NCBI RefSeq assembly: GCF_900105625.1
Contig: NZ_FNSD01000001.1
Span: forward strand, 620,001-684,000
Source of the DNA: Terriglobus roseus
Lineage (GTDB): Bacteria > Acidobacteriota > Terriglobia > Terriglobales > Acidobacteriaceae
Direction of reading: 5' to 3'
DNA length: 64,000 nt
Of this stretch, positions 35,834-44,577 are shown in pieces. The notes beneath the pieces were generated by a model. It ran no database searches. It was given only the letters and a program-made list of their open reading frames with translations, and was not told where the DNA came from. Each line of letters begins with the position of its first letter. The first letter of the stretch is position 1. The position numbers and the translations under genes are program-made.

Positions 35834-36532
35834 TTAGGCTTCGTCTGCTGCTTCTTCGGCTTCGGCCTGCTCGGCGGCTTCTTGCTCCGCAAGAGCCTTC
35901 GGGAGCTTGGCTAGAGGCTTACCAGCAAAGTAATCCTCGATTCGCTGAATCAGAAACTCTGCTGATGCTGGCGCCTCCGCGAGTTTCTCCGCAAACTGCC
36001 TACCCGGATGCACGACGTCCCAAGGCGACTTGTACTGCGTTGCTCTTCGTCTGCCAGGATCTTTATTGCCAAACCCATCAAGAGCCACGTTCCATACGGG
36101 CTTGAAGGATTCGATGAGCATGTTCTCGCCCAGCGGGATCCAGATGTCATCCAGTACCAAATGTCGAACACTGAAATCAGCAAGCTCAAGGTTGGAGGCT
36201 TCGGTTATCGAGCTCGCATGCTGCCGAAGACGATCAGCAAGGGCTTTCCCTGATGCTGAGACATCACGACTCAAACCGCCTTTGCGACCGCCCTTTGGTA
36301 TCGCTTTGCCAACGTAGATAGGCTTGGAATTCAATCCATCCGCGTTTGCTGAAGCGATCGGGCCATAGGCCTGGAAAGGCCCAGAGTAGTAAATGACATA
36401 GACTCCAGCACCCGTGATGGCATCGACTTCGGAGAGCGCCATCCCAGGACGGCCGAGGAGTTCCGTCTCAATGCTCTTCGCCAAGTTCAGCTTGTCTAGT
36501 GGATTGTAGGGCTGCGATTGGGGCGTGCTCAT
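35834..36532 (-). CDS. Eco29kI-like type II restriction endonuclease (GIY-YIG)
   Basis: The 232-residue protein has the GIY-YIG nuclease pattern: GVYVIYYSG (43-51), PIYVGKA (71-77), RLRQH (101-105), then GENMLIESFKPVWN with a catalytic Glu (E141) and Asn (N148). This spacing and the ALSEVDAITGAGVY start match the Eco29kI family, whose founder cuts CCGCGG. The last 25 residues are Glu/Ala-rich (EQEAAEQAEAEEAADEA). Its start overlaps the methylase stop by 4 bp, so it is translated after, and dependent on, the protective methylase. Confidence 0.88.
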   Translation of the reverse strand: MSTPQSQPYNPLDKLNLAKSIETELLGRPGMALSEVDAITGAGVYVIYYSGPFQAYGPIASANADGLNSKPIYVGKAIPKGGRKGGLSRDVSASGKALADRLRQHASSITEASNLELADFSVRHLVLDDIWIPLGENMLIESFKPVWNVALDGFGNKDPGRRRATQYKSPWDVVHPGRQFAEKLAEAPASAEFLIQRIEDYFAGKPLAKLPKALAEQEAAEQAEAEEAADEA

Positions 36533-37686
36533 ACGTTCAGCTTCTCCATGACAGCGCTACCCACGCAGTGAGCAAGCTCCACGGGTACCGCGTTCCCGAG
36601 CTGGCGCATTGCTTCGCTCCATGAGCCATGGAAGACGTAGTTATCGGGGAACGTCTGAAGCCGAGCACTTTCTCTCACCGAGAAGTAGCGAACCGAGCCA
36701 TCCGGACGAGCGAGCATGTTCTCGCCACCAGGTACACCATGAACACCCGCCTTCAATGTCTTCGCCGGCTCGTCCAACGGGCTACCAGTGTGACCAGGGT
36801 ATGCCTTGGCTCCTGGCTGAAACTGATGATTCCAGATTTCCGCCGCCTGCCGCGGAGATTTCTCCGGATCAGGTAGGCCGACGAGAGCGTCTCTAACTGT
36901 ACGCCACGCTGAGGTCGAAGGCTTCTCCTCAATGCCTCGGGCTCTCTCCAACATCCGCAGTGACACATGGCGAGCCCCCTTAGATACGCGGTTCCGTTCC
37001 CAGTACGTTGACTCCATGACCTGCTCCCAAGCAAGAGCGTCAAGAGAGTGCGTCTCCTGGGGGAAACTCCAGGAAATTTTTAGATCATCCCGGAAACCTA
37101 CAAAGAAGACCCGCTCACGGCGTTGGGGGATGCCGAAATTTGCGGAGTTCAAGACCTGAGCAACTACCTTGTAGTGGAGATCTTCTCGTTTTCCGCTCGT
37201 GTGGTGTCTTTCCAAGCGGGCGAGGTGATCCATCCAGCACTCGCCTTTTTTTCGAGCAATGGTAGGATGTTCCATCTGGAGCTTGATGTACTCGTAGTAA
37301 TTGCGAAACGTCGTCCGGGTAAGGCCCTTAACATTTTCAAAAACGAATGCTTTCGGTCTAGCTTCACGGACCGCTCGCACGGCCTCTGGGAACATGTCAC
37401 GGCTATCGTTGTAGGCCTGGTGCTTGCCACCGACAGAAAATGGCTGGCAAGGTGGCCCTCCCGAAACGAGGTCGAGCTTCCCCTCATACTCTTTGAAGTC
37501 GATCGTGCGAACGTCACAGCGGAGAACATCCCAGTCTTTGACGGCTTCCACTTTGAGGCTTTGATTCTGCCGAATGGTGTCGCAGCAGTAGAGATCACGC
37601 TCAATAACGTTGACGGGCCTGAAGCCCGCTTCGTGGAGGCCAATTCCCAGCCCTCCCGCACCCGCGAATAGCTCTATCGATTTCAT
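36529..37686 (-). CDS. DNA (cytosine-5) methyltransferase
   Basis: From the ATG at 37686, which overlaps the vsr stop by 4 bp, the enzyme has 385 residues (a longer frame to 37767 would overlap vsr by 85 bp). Motif I is ELFAGAGGLGIGL, motif IV GGPPCQPFS with the catalytic Cys80, motif VI ENVKGL, motif VIII QRRERVFFVGF, and motif X NAVPVELAHCVG. The target-recognition region between VIII and IX is short. It should protect the sites cut by the adjoining endonuclease, predicted CCGCGG. The gene itself contains one CCGCGG (36850-36855). Confidence 0.94.
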   Translation of the reverse strand: MKSIELFAGAGGLGIGLHEAGFRPVNVIERDLYCCDTIRQNQSLKVEAVKDWDVLRCDVRTIDFKEYEGKLDLVSGGPPCQPFSVGGKHQAYNDSRDMFPEAVRAVREARPKAFVFENVKGLTRTTFRNYYEYIKLQMEHPTIARKKGECWMDHLARLERHHTSGKREDLHYKVVAQVLNSANFGIPQRRERVFFVGFRDDLKISWSFPQETHSLDALAWEQVMESTYWERNRVSKGARHVSLRMLERARGIEEKPSTSAWRTVRDALVGLPDPEKSPRQAAEIWNHQFQPGAKAYPGHTGSPLDEPAKTLKAGVHGVPGGENMLARPDGSVRYFSVRESARLQTFPDNYVFHGSWSEAMRQLGNAVPVELAHCVGSAVMEKLNV

Positions 37687-38099
37687 CTGTCCAGAAACGA
37701 TCTTACCGTTTCGGCGACGCTGGGCATAGCGGTAAGTTGGCACTCCCAAATCGTCAAGGCTTGCCAACCCTGTTCTGCCAGTTCCCTAGCGACTTGCTCA
37801 TCCCTTTGCCGATTCCTCTCCAGCTTGGGACCCCAAAAATCCAGTCGGCTCTTTGGCATACGGGCCAACTTGCACGTTATATCCGGGTGGCGATGCCAAA
37901 AGCAGCCGTGAACAAAAATTGCCTTCTTCCGACCGACGAACACAAGGTCGGGCTTCCCGGGAATCCGTTTGTCATGAAGTCGGTACCGGTACCCCATGCC
38001 GTAGATCATCTTTCGAACGGCGAGTTCGGGGCCAGTGTCCTTTCCATGGATGAGGGCCATTCTCTGGCTGCGCTCTGTCTCGGTGAGGGTATCGGCCAT
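37683..38099 (-). CDS. vsr: Very short patch repair endonuclease (Vsr)
   Basis: The 138-residue protein nicks next to T:G mismatches that arise by deamination of 5-methylcytosine. Catalytic positions are intact and even numbered as in E. coli Vsr: D51 in GKPDLVF, H64 in FVHGCFWHRH and H69, with the Zn-binding His71 and Cys66. It is the first gene of the three-gene operon vsr-methylase-endonuclease, each overlapping the next by 4 bp, which links repair to the methylation it accompanies. The start ATG at 38099 has no strong ribosome-binding site. Confidence 0.95.
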   Translation of the reverse strand: MADTLTETERSQRMALIHGKDTGPELAVRKMIYGMGYRYRLHDKRIPGKPDLVFVGRKKAIFVHGCFWHRHPDITCKLARMPKSRLDFWGPKLERNRQRDEQVARELAEQGWQALTIWECQLTAMPSVAETVRSFLDR

Positions 38100-38391
38100 G
38101 TTTTTTAGATGTTGATCCGCTCAAGATATGCAGAACAGTGCGTCCGCGTGACGTGTTGAAACCTTACGCCCCTCAGAGCCTCGCGACGGACCTTTCTTGC
38201 CTTCGACTTCGCGATGATGCTGTTACCCCTCGACGAAGCTGACGACTCATTCTGGTATCGATGAATCGCTATAGTTTGGGTATCAATAAGGAATCGTTTT
38301 AAGACGATTGCCCTGGCTCAGTAACGAGCTACGAGAGAGGCGAATCCGTATTGTATGGGCACAAGAGAACCATCTGTGGGAGAGTCGAGTG

Positions 38392-41300
38392 ATGAGTGAG
38401 GTGCAGCAAAGGAATGTGTCACCTCAGAGGGGTGGGGGAGATGGCTTGGTTGGCTATGAGTATCAGGTCGATGTGTCCGTCTGGCTCGCTCTCGATCTGT
38501 TGGTTGCGAACAAGCTCGGCCATGAAGTCACTCTCGAACCGGCAAGCCATGAGGATCTTGAGGCGGAACTCGAAGAAGCGGAACCAGGTCGCGCTACGAG
38601 TGTCTTGCAGATCAAGAACATGCGGCTTGTCGTCCAGGCAAAGCTCCGGACGGGAGATGCGTGGACTGCACCGGCAATCAAAGCACTCTTGGAACATGGC
38701 GGCCCTTCACGGCCTTCTGCCGCGACACGCCTTGCAGATGCCGACGTTCGTTATCTCTTGGTGACGAGCGCAGGCCTCAATGGTGAAGCACGAGGGCTAC
38801 AGGTGAGAAAGCCTGGTGCATGGCCGAATCCTGCGAATATGTCTGTGTCGATAGCCAGTGCGTTGCCTGAGGGTTCCGCTGGACGCGTAGCGGTTATCGC
38901 CAACGAGGACTTCGAACGTTTGGCCACCGATATCAAAGAAATTTTGGTGGAGTATGCTCGGGTTCCGGCCGCAGACTGGGAAGCCTGCCGCCAGGCGCTC
39001 CGAGAGGAGGCCCGCGCCCGCATGTCGGGTGCAGGTGGGGGACGTTGGCGTCGCGAGGAGATCGAAAGTGTGATCTGTCGGCATGACGGCTATCTTGCCA
39101 GTTCACCTGAGCTGGCCGATTACGTAAAGCCCACAAACTGGCAAGATTTGCGCCGAGCGATGAGCACCAATCATGCGGCACTCATCATGGGACAATCGGG
39201 AACCGGAAAGACAATGGCAACGCAGAAGCTCTACGAGGAGCTGCGCGCCGAGATCCCAGCATTGAAGCGAGTGTTGATTACTCGAGGGCCCTCCGAACTT
39301 GCAGCAGACCGGACCGAACGTCCGGTGCTCTACGACATTTCCGACCCATGGGGAAAGTTCCGCTTTGAGCCCGAGAGCCGCGAGTGGAACGACGAACTCG
39401 CGAAAGCATTTGCTCGTGCAACGCATGATCGGATGTTCGTTGCCACCACCCGGAAAGACGTCGCGGATTCCGCGAACGTTCTCAAAGTCGTGAACCGTTG
39501 GGTCGTACCTCTCGAAGCAGAGGACTATGGCGACGTGGAGAGGGAGCAGCTCTACACGTCGCGGATTCGTGCGTTGCCGTGGAATATGAGGATTCCGGTA
39601 GGCAAAGCCCAAATCAGAGTTCTCAAGGAATTGAAGACCCCTCTCGAAATCCAGAAATATTTCGATGCTGTTCCCACGCTTGATAGTGTGCGGTACGGCA
39701 ACAGTGATCTTCTGATTACCGAGGCCATACGATCCGCTCACCAGAATTCCATTGAACAGACGGTCGTGGATCAAATCGCCGCGCGTAGCGATGTCTTGGC
39801 AGCCGCCGTGGTCTGGGCGGTACTTAAGATCTCAGGGAGACTCTCCCTCTCAAATCTTCGACAGTTGGAAGAGGAGCTTGCGATCCGCAATCCCCAGATG
39901 GTCCGGGGCGTTGCGCCACTGGTCCAATTTTTCATTGCCGCACGCAATCTCCGTCAAAACGAAGATATCGTCACGTATTACCATCCACGCGTCGAGGCGG
40001 GAATCGAGCAAGCTCTTGCCCAGGGAAGATTGCTCTCCGCACAAGGCCTTAGGACTCTCATCGAGTGCTGGGTCCTTTCGGGTGATGACGGCCCAACCAA
40101 GGGGGCTGGGATGGCCGCGCACCTCCTCGCTTCAATTCCACGGAAGACGGATATCCGCGTTCGTTTGGATCAGCAGTCTATCAGCGTGATCGACGCATGG
40201 CTTCACAGCCTTTTCGCCGAGCCCGAGAGGAAGTTTGTTGACGATCTTCAACTAGCGGCTGCCGCTGGCTCCGTGGCAAGCCACCAAGCAGAAATTGCTC
40301 GTTATCTCCTCCATCGCGGAGAACGAACACGAAGCTTCGCGCTCGATACGTGGGAGCGGCCAGATAAGAGCAATGAATGGTATGAGCTTCACCGCACTGC
40401 ACCATCGACGAGACCGCTCGTCGAGCGGTTTGTGCGCGAGGTGTTGCCATGGGAACACGACTGGTATCGCACCGATTTCGGGCGTGATGTCACCCGCCTT
40501 GTCCCGGAAATCACGCTAGCGTTCCTCGATGCTGCCCACAGCATCGTGAGCTGTGGCGTGATGCGGTCCGATGACGCGATTGCAGAGGGAGCTCTGGAGG
40601 ACCTTGAAGGCTTCGAGCGGGTGGTAGATGAGGCCGTCCAAGCTCTGATCCCCACGGCCGAACAGAACGCTGAAAATCGAGGGATCAATCTTGCGCTCGC
40701 GAATTGTGAATACAACGAGGAATATGCGGACCACCTTTGCGATAGCAACGAGGATGGATATACAGCCGCTCAATTTTTGGAAGCCTACACCGTCCGCGTT
40801 CGTTCGGCGGGAGACTGGCAGCGTCTAGCAGGGCACCGTCACATAGAAACCCTCTTGCGCTACTGGCTACTTGATCTCGTTCGTGCGGCAACGCCGAGAT
40901 TTCGGCGTGAAGAAGACGATGATGCTCAGAGAACAGCTATCTCCTTCGATCCGGCAGAACTCGACGGAGCACTCGCGTGTTCGCGCGGCACGAAGGACGA
41001 AGCTGAATTCTGGATCTTGCAACGAGAAGTGTGGGAGGAGCGTTACCGAGCGCCGCTCACCATGCGAGTCGAAGAGGGCAGCGAATTCGCCCTGGTTCGA
41101 CTCGAGGCAACAGCCTGCCTTGTAGAGAAAGACCTCGAGACTTTTAAGGAGGTCGTCGGCAGACTTGATCTCGCGGGACGGAACTCTCGTCTCGTCGAGA
41201 TCGCCCTCGACCTCGCTCACTTGGCGGAAAGGCGGCAAAGACCACAGTCCGATCATGATCCGGCGATGATCGCCGCGATTTCCACGCTGTCAGCACCGCA

Positions 41301-42411
41301 CTCTGAGCTCGGATCCGCATACTACGAGCACTTGAAAGGCCGTAGGCAGGCGCTTAACGAGGCTGCGTGCACTCTCATTCAGACTGTCGAACCCAGAACG
41401 GAGGACATACGCCGCTTGGCAGCGTCTCTTGGTAACCCATCCGACGAGAGTTGGCTGAAGGACGTCCAGTGGCTTCTGGAGCATGATACTGATGATGTGG
41501 TCGCGGCAGAGGGAGCGCAAGCTCTCGCCCGAGAGAGCCAGTGGGATTTGCTGACTCCCCTGTTGAATCATAAGTTCGCCAAGGTCAAACGAGTTGCTCT
41601 CGTTGCGTTGGGAGAGCATGCAGACCTGCCATTACCTGATGTTCTTTTGGAGATGTCGAACGATAAAGGAAGCGGTGTCAGGAAGGCCCTGGCAAAATTG
41701 CTCGGAGAACGAGTCCATCCATCACACCTTCCAACCGTCATGCGTCTCATTGGGGATAAGTACACTGAGCGGTCCAGATATCTGGGGGAGCAGGGGGAAC
41801 ACCCTGTTGCCCAACTCGCCGTCGATGCCTTGGGGAAATACGGACCATTCGGCGGCCAGATAGTGGAGGACTTCATGGTGTCTTCCCAAGAGACCAATGA
41901 TCGTCAGGTGCGACGAGGAATCTTTGAGGTTCTGGCTACCGAGTGTCAGGTGGAAGGTCAACAGTTATTATTCGATCTCGCGACTCAGCCAGGGAGAGTC
42001 GGTATGAAACGTGATGCGGCATTGTCGCTCTGGCAGCTTTCGGGAACGATCGCGCCTGAAGTCATTGCGCAAATTTCTCCAGCCGTCCTTCTGTCACAGA
42101 ACGCTTCAGTCGCGGTGCGACTGACTAACGTGTTGGCCTGCGAAGGAAGCCTGGAAGCGGTTCGCGTTGCGGCGCATGCATTGGCAGTCAGCCAGACACG
42201 AAAAGCGTTGATCTTGCTGCTCATTCGCTACGTCTCTAAGCGAAACACCGAGGTCGCTGAATCGTTGGCAACATTGTTACCCACCGACCACCCGGCTCTC
42301 ACGTGGGCGATGGGAGGAGAGATTGCTTGGACTGATGATGAGGCTCTTTCAGATCTCGCGTCTCCAGAGGTGTGCAGAGAAATCTTTGTATTCATGAAAC
42401 CATCCCAATAG
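38392..42411 (+). CDS. Large STAND-like NTPase with N-terminal nuclease-like domain and C-terminal helical repeats
   Basis: From ATG 38392 (GGGAGAG upstream) the product has 1339 residues. The N-terminal part (about 12-190) resembles the dsDNA-nuclease domain of Cap4/DUF4297 type: GGGDGLVGYEYQVDVSVWLAL, an acidic segment near 53-60 and VVQAK (Q82-x-K84). The P-loop is GQSGTGKT (267-274), followed by VLYDISDPWGKF and RMFVATTRKDV, close to nSTAND3-type NTPases. The last 300 or so residues are HEAT-like repeats (VAAEGAQALARES, KVKRVALVALGEHADL, VRKALAKLLGERV). This three-part plan is that of prokaryotic immune receptors: sensor repeats, switch, nuclease effector. An HNH protein gene follows 141 bp downstream. 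Confidence 0.8.
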   Translation: MSEVQQRNVSPQRGGGDGLVGYEYQVDVSVWLALDLLVANKLGHEVTLEPASHEDLEAELEEAEPGRATSVLQIKNMRLVVQAKLRTGDAWTAPAIKALLEHGGPSRPSAATRLADADVRYLLVTSAGLNGEARGLQVRKPGAWPNPANMSVSIASALPEGSAGRVAVIANEDFERLATDIKEILVEYARVPAADWEACRQALREEARARMSGAGGGRWRREEIESVICRHDGYLASSPELADYVKPTNWQDLRRAMSTNHAALIMGQSGTGKTMATQKLYEELRAEIPALKRVLITRGPSELAADRTERPVLYDISDPWGKFRFEPESREWNDELAKAFARATHDRMFVATTRKDVADSANVLKVVNRWVVPLEAEDYGDVEREQLYTSRIRALPWNMRIPVGKAQIRVLKELKTPLEIQKYFDAVPTLDSVRYGNSDLLITEAIRSAHQNSIEQTVVDQIAARSDVLAAAVVWAVLKISGRLSLSNLRQLEEELAIRNPQMVRGVAPLVQFFIAARNLRQNEDIVTYYHPRVEAGIEQALAQGRLLSAQGLRTLIECWVLSGDDGPTKGAGMAAHLLASIPRKTDIRVRLDQQSISVIDAWLHSLFAEPERKFVDDLQLAAAAGSVASHQAEIARYLLHRGERTRSFALDTWERPDKSNEWYELHRTAPSTRPLVERFVREVLPWEHDWYRTDFGRDVTRLVPEITLAFLDAAHSIVSCGVMRSDDAIAEGALEDLEGFERVVDEAVQALIPTAEQNAENRGINLALANCEYNEEYADHLCDSNEDGYTAAQFLEAYTVRVRSAGDWQRLAGHRHIETLLRYWLLDLVRAATPRFRREEDDDAQRTAISFDPAELDGALACSRGTKDEAEFWILQREVWEERYRAPLTMRVEEGSEFALVRLEATACLVEKDLETFKEVVGRLDLAGRNSRLVEIALDLAHLAERRQRPQSDHDPAMIAAISTLSAPHSELGSAYYEHLKGRRQALNEAACTLIQTVEPRTEDIRRLAASLGNPSDESWLKDVQWLLEHDTDDVVAAEGAQALARESQWDLLTPLLNHKFAKVKRVALVALGEHADLPLPDVLLEMSNDKGSGVRKALAKLLGERVHPSHLPTVMRLIGDKYTERSRYLGEQGEHPVAQLAVDALGKYGPFGGQIVEDFMVSSQETNDRQVRRGIFEVLATECQVEGQQLLFDLATQPGRVGMKRDAALSLWQLSGTIAPEVIAQISPAVLLSQNASVAVRLTNVLACEGSLEAVRVAAHALAVSQTRKALILLLIRYVSKRNTEVAESLATLLPTDHPALTWAMGGEIAWTDDEALSDLASPEVCREIFVFMKPSQ

Positions 42412-42552
42412 GGCTCTTAGGCTGGTTGTAGCTGCAGGCCAAGAATGCTGAGCAGAGACTAAATCGGCGAGGCAAGAATGATCTGGTTACGAAGCGGTAT
42501 AGTCCTTGAGGACGGTCGCACAACTAGCGAGTAAGAGTAACATTGGGGCGTT

Positions 42553-43620
42553 ATGAAGAAGATCAACCCTCACAACCGTTGCGTTTATACCTCGCCCGCA
42601 GGACTCTGTTCCGGAAGTTCTCGGCTGCATCCCAAAGAACATTATCTTCCTGCCGGATTCGGCAATTTCAACAACGATCTCCGGCTGAAGGACTATATCT
42701 GTAACGAATGCCAGCGCCGGTTTTCGAAGCCGGAGGAAGTGTTTCTTCGCAATAGTACTGAAGCGTTCTTCCGAAGCATTCTCGACTTCAAGGGCCGTCG
42801 CAGCCATGAGGGCAAGAACATTTTTGTCGAACCCACTCTGGGCCTGCCGCCGTTGACGGTCAAAGGACTGCACCCAGCTTTGCAACACGAGCTGCTATGG
42901 CAACCCACGTCAAGCGATGAAGCGTTCCTACTGCACCAGTTGGTATTCCGCAAACCGGATGGAACCCTGCAGCACATGGCTATCCGTCCCGGATTGATCG
43001 CCCAAGATCTCGCCCGCTGGGCGGGAGAATGGAAGGGATGGCAGTTGGTGGTCTGCATTGCGGGTGATGCCGAGGAGCCGGAGTTGCAAAGCATATTGGG
43101 GTCCGCGCTGGAAACGATGGGGGATGCGCCGATGGATGTCATGCCTGGCCAGGAGCTTGAGGCCCGGATGGACGCGCCGATCTCATTGCCGTATCTACAG
43201 GCCATGGCGAAGATCGCATTTCATTTCGTTCTGGCAAGGTTCCACTTTTCTGGTTTCGAAACGGAGTTTGACGAAGTCAAGCGATTCATCTATCAGGGAA
43301 CCGGGAAACCTCCCGTAAAAACTGTCGACGACGTGATCATGCCGGAGCTCGTTCCCGAGGAAGCACGGCTACGTCAGTGGAATCACATCCTGACCGCAGA
43401 GTTCAATCGAGACGGGTTCTTTGCCAGGATGCAGTTCTTTGCCGGTTCGCGCCTCAAGCCCATCACTTGGCGCGTCTACTTAGGCCAGAATCCTTCCCGC
43501 ATCCTCGAAGAACAGGGTGTGGGATTTCGCTACCCCTACTACGATCAACCGGACAGGTCCGGGTATGTAGGTGAGGTCATCGAGATGCAACAAGGGCCGA
43601 GGGTATTGGCTAAGCTCTAA
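42553..43620 (+). CDS. HNH-nuclease-like protein downstream of the NTPase
   Basis: A 355-residue protein. Residues 10-58 look like a zinc-bound HNH fold: C10, then KEHYLP with E29/H30, an Asn-rich turn and CNEC-type C50xxC53 (YICNECQRRFS). The rest is a soluble domain with Trp/Phe-rich parts (residues about 130-350) that I cannot assign. It lies on the same strand 141 bp after the NTPase gene and could be a second effector or an independent island gene. Without the missing catalytic His being proven, nuclease activity is an inference. Confidence 0.7.
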   Translation: MKKINPHNRCVYTSPAGLCSGSSRLHPKEHYLPAGFGNFNNDLRLKDYICNECQRRFSKPEEVFLRNSTEAFFRSILDFKGRRSHEGKNIFVEPTLGLPPLTVKGLHPALQHELLWQPTSSDEAFLLHQLVFRKPDGTLQHMAIRPGLIAQDLARWAGEWKGWQLVVCIAGDAEEPELQSILGSALETMGDAPMDVMPGQELEARMDAPISLPYLQAMAKIAFHFVLARFHFSGFETEFDEVKRFIYQGTGKPPVKTVDDVIMPELVPEEARLRQWNHILTAEFNRDGFFARMQFFAGSRLKPITWRVYLGQNPSRILEEQGVGFRYPYYDQPDRSGYVGEVIEMQQGPRVLAKL

Positions 43621-43670
43621 TCAAGTCCTATTCACATCGGACTCGGGTGAGAAGCGGAGTCCGAAACAAG

Positions 43671-43949
43671 CTAAGGCATGATCTCCGCATGAGTATCTGA
43701 CAAACAGACGCAAAGAGTTGAAGCAGCGCCAACAACAAGCCTGGCCTGTCTGGCGCCAATTTCACCACCACCTGCTGCCTTGCCATGTCCGGTTCCATGT
43801 AGATTCCGAAGCTCGGCGAGCCCATTAATCAGAGTCGCCAGAGCCATGGAGACGGTCTTATTGGCTTCAACGACTCCGCTTGACTGAGGAAACGGATCAA
43901 ACCCCCGCGCCGCTCTTTCAGACCATGCTTGCGCATGGGGTTTAGGCAT
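43671..43949 (-). pseudogene. Fragment of an abortive-infection family protein (Abi C-terminal domain)
   Basis: The 92-residue frame ends with ING LAELRNLHGTGHGK and then ARQARLVVGAASTLCVCLSDTH, which is the hallmark of the Abi_C domain (LRN..G.GHG, then LAV..A......L..TH). Full proteins are usually 250 residues or more and have another N-terminal domain, absent here. The first 25 residues show no similarity, and no clear ribosome-binding site precedes the ATG. It is best read as a truncated remnant of a further defence gene. Confidence 0.65.
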
Positions 43950-44193
43950 GACACGTCACCCCAGAATGGGAGCTGCAGGGTAACCTGCGGTTACCGTCTG
44001 GGAACTCGTTGAAAAGACTCGTTCAATAGAAAATCCTCAATAAAAACGCTATTCTTAGAGCCGAACGCAGGTTGCTGATGGGGAACGCTATGAGCTCCAG
44101 CCCTTTAGCCCGCTTCCGGCCACGTTGCGCGAACCTGAGCAGCGCAGAATTCTTATGTGGCCTCCAGGTCCTCCCCGGCATGGACGGTGTCCG
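43950..44193. other. Region before the mobilisation genes; candidate oriT area
   Basis: No gene is seen. Transfer origins of MobF elements usually lie next to the accessory-protein gene, and this is the only sizeable gap beside it. A perfect 7-bp inverted repeat at 43979-43995 and an A/T-rich stretch (GAAAATCCTCAATAAAAACG) are present, but no nic sequence is recognised. Confidence 0.4.
43979..43995. repeat. Inverted repeat GGTAACC-TGC-GGTTACC
   Basis: A perfect 7-bp inverted repeat with a three-base spacer, 199 bp before the MobC-like gene. It could be part of oriT or an operator of the mobilisation operon. Confidence 0.5.
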
Positions 44194-44577
44194 ATGAAGC
44201 CGCCCGTCCGTACGAAGTCCGTTGGAACGAAAGTCAGCGAGGCTGAGTTTGCCGTGCTCGACGAACGTGCACGTGCAGACGGTCTCACTTTGAGCGAGTG
44301 GGTGCGAGCCGCCCTGCTTGCCTCCTCGGCGGAGCCGTCCGCTGATTTTGGCAGCGAACTGATCTTGGCGGAACTGCTCGCGATCCGATCTCTGTTTCTG
44401 AATCTCCAATTTCGCGCAGGTCGCGACCCGCTTACCGAAGCCGAGCTTCGTGGGTTGATCGAGCGAGCAGATGCGACAAAGTTGGCACGGGCGCGCGAAC
44501 GCCTGCAGGCCGTTCATGCGATCCCGTCGGAGACCCAGCCGGAGGAGGTATCAGAGGATGGCGGATTGGGGACGTAA
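44194..44577 (+). CDS. MobC-like ribbon-helix-helix relaxosome accessory protein
   Basis: From ATG 44194 the protein is 127 residues. RTKSVGTKVSEAEFAVLDER followed by GLTLSEWVRAALLA is a ribbon-helix-helix DNA-binding motif of the type found in plasmid accessory proteins that load relaxases at oriT. The middle (ELLAIRSLFLNLQF) and the acidic C-terminus are also typical. It is the first gene of the mobilisation operon, and its end overlaps the coupling-protein start by 20 bp. Confidence 0.8.
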   Translation: MKPPVRTKSVGTKVSEAEFAVLDERARADGLTLSEWVRAALLASSAEPSADFGSELILAELLAIRSLFLNLQFRAGRDPLTEAELRGLIERADATKLARARERLQAVHAIPSETQPEEVSEDGGLGT

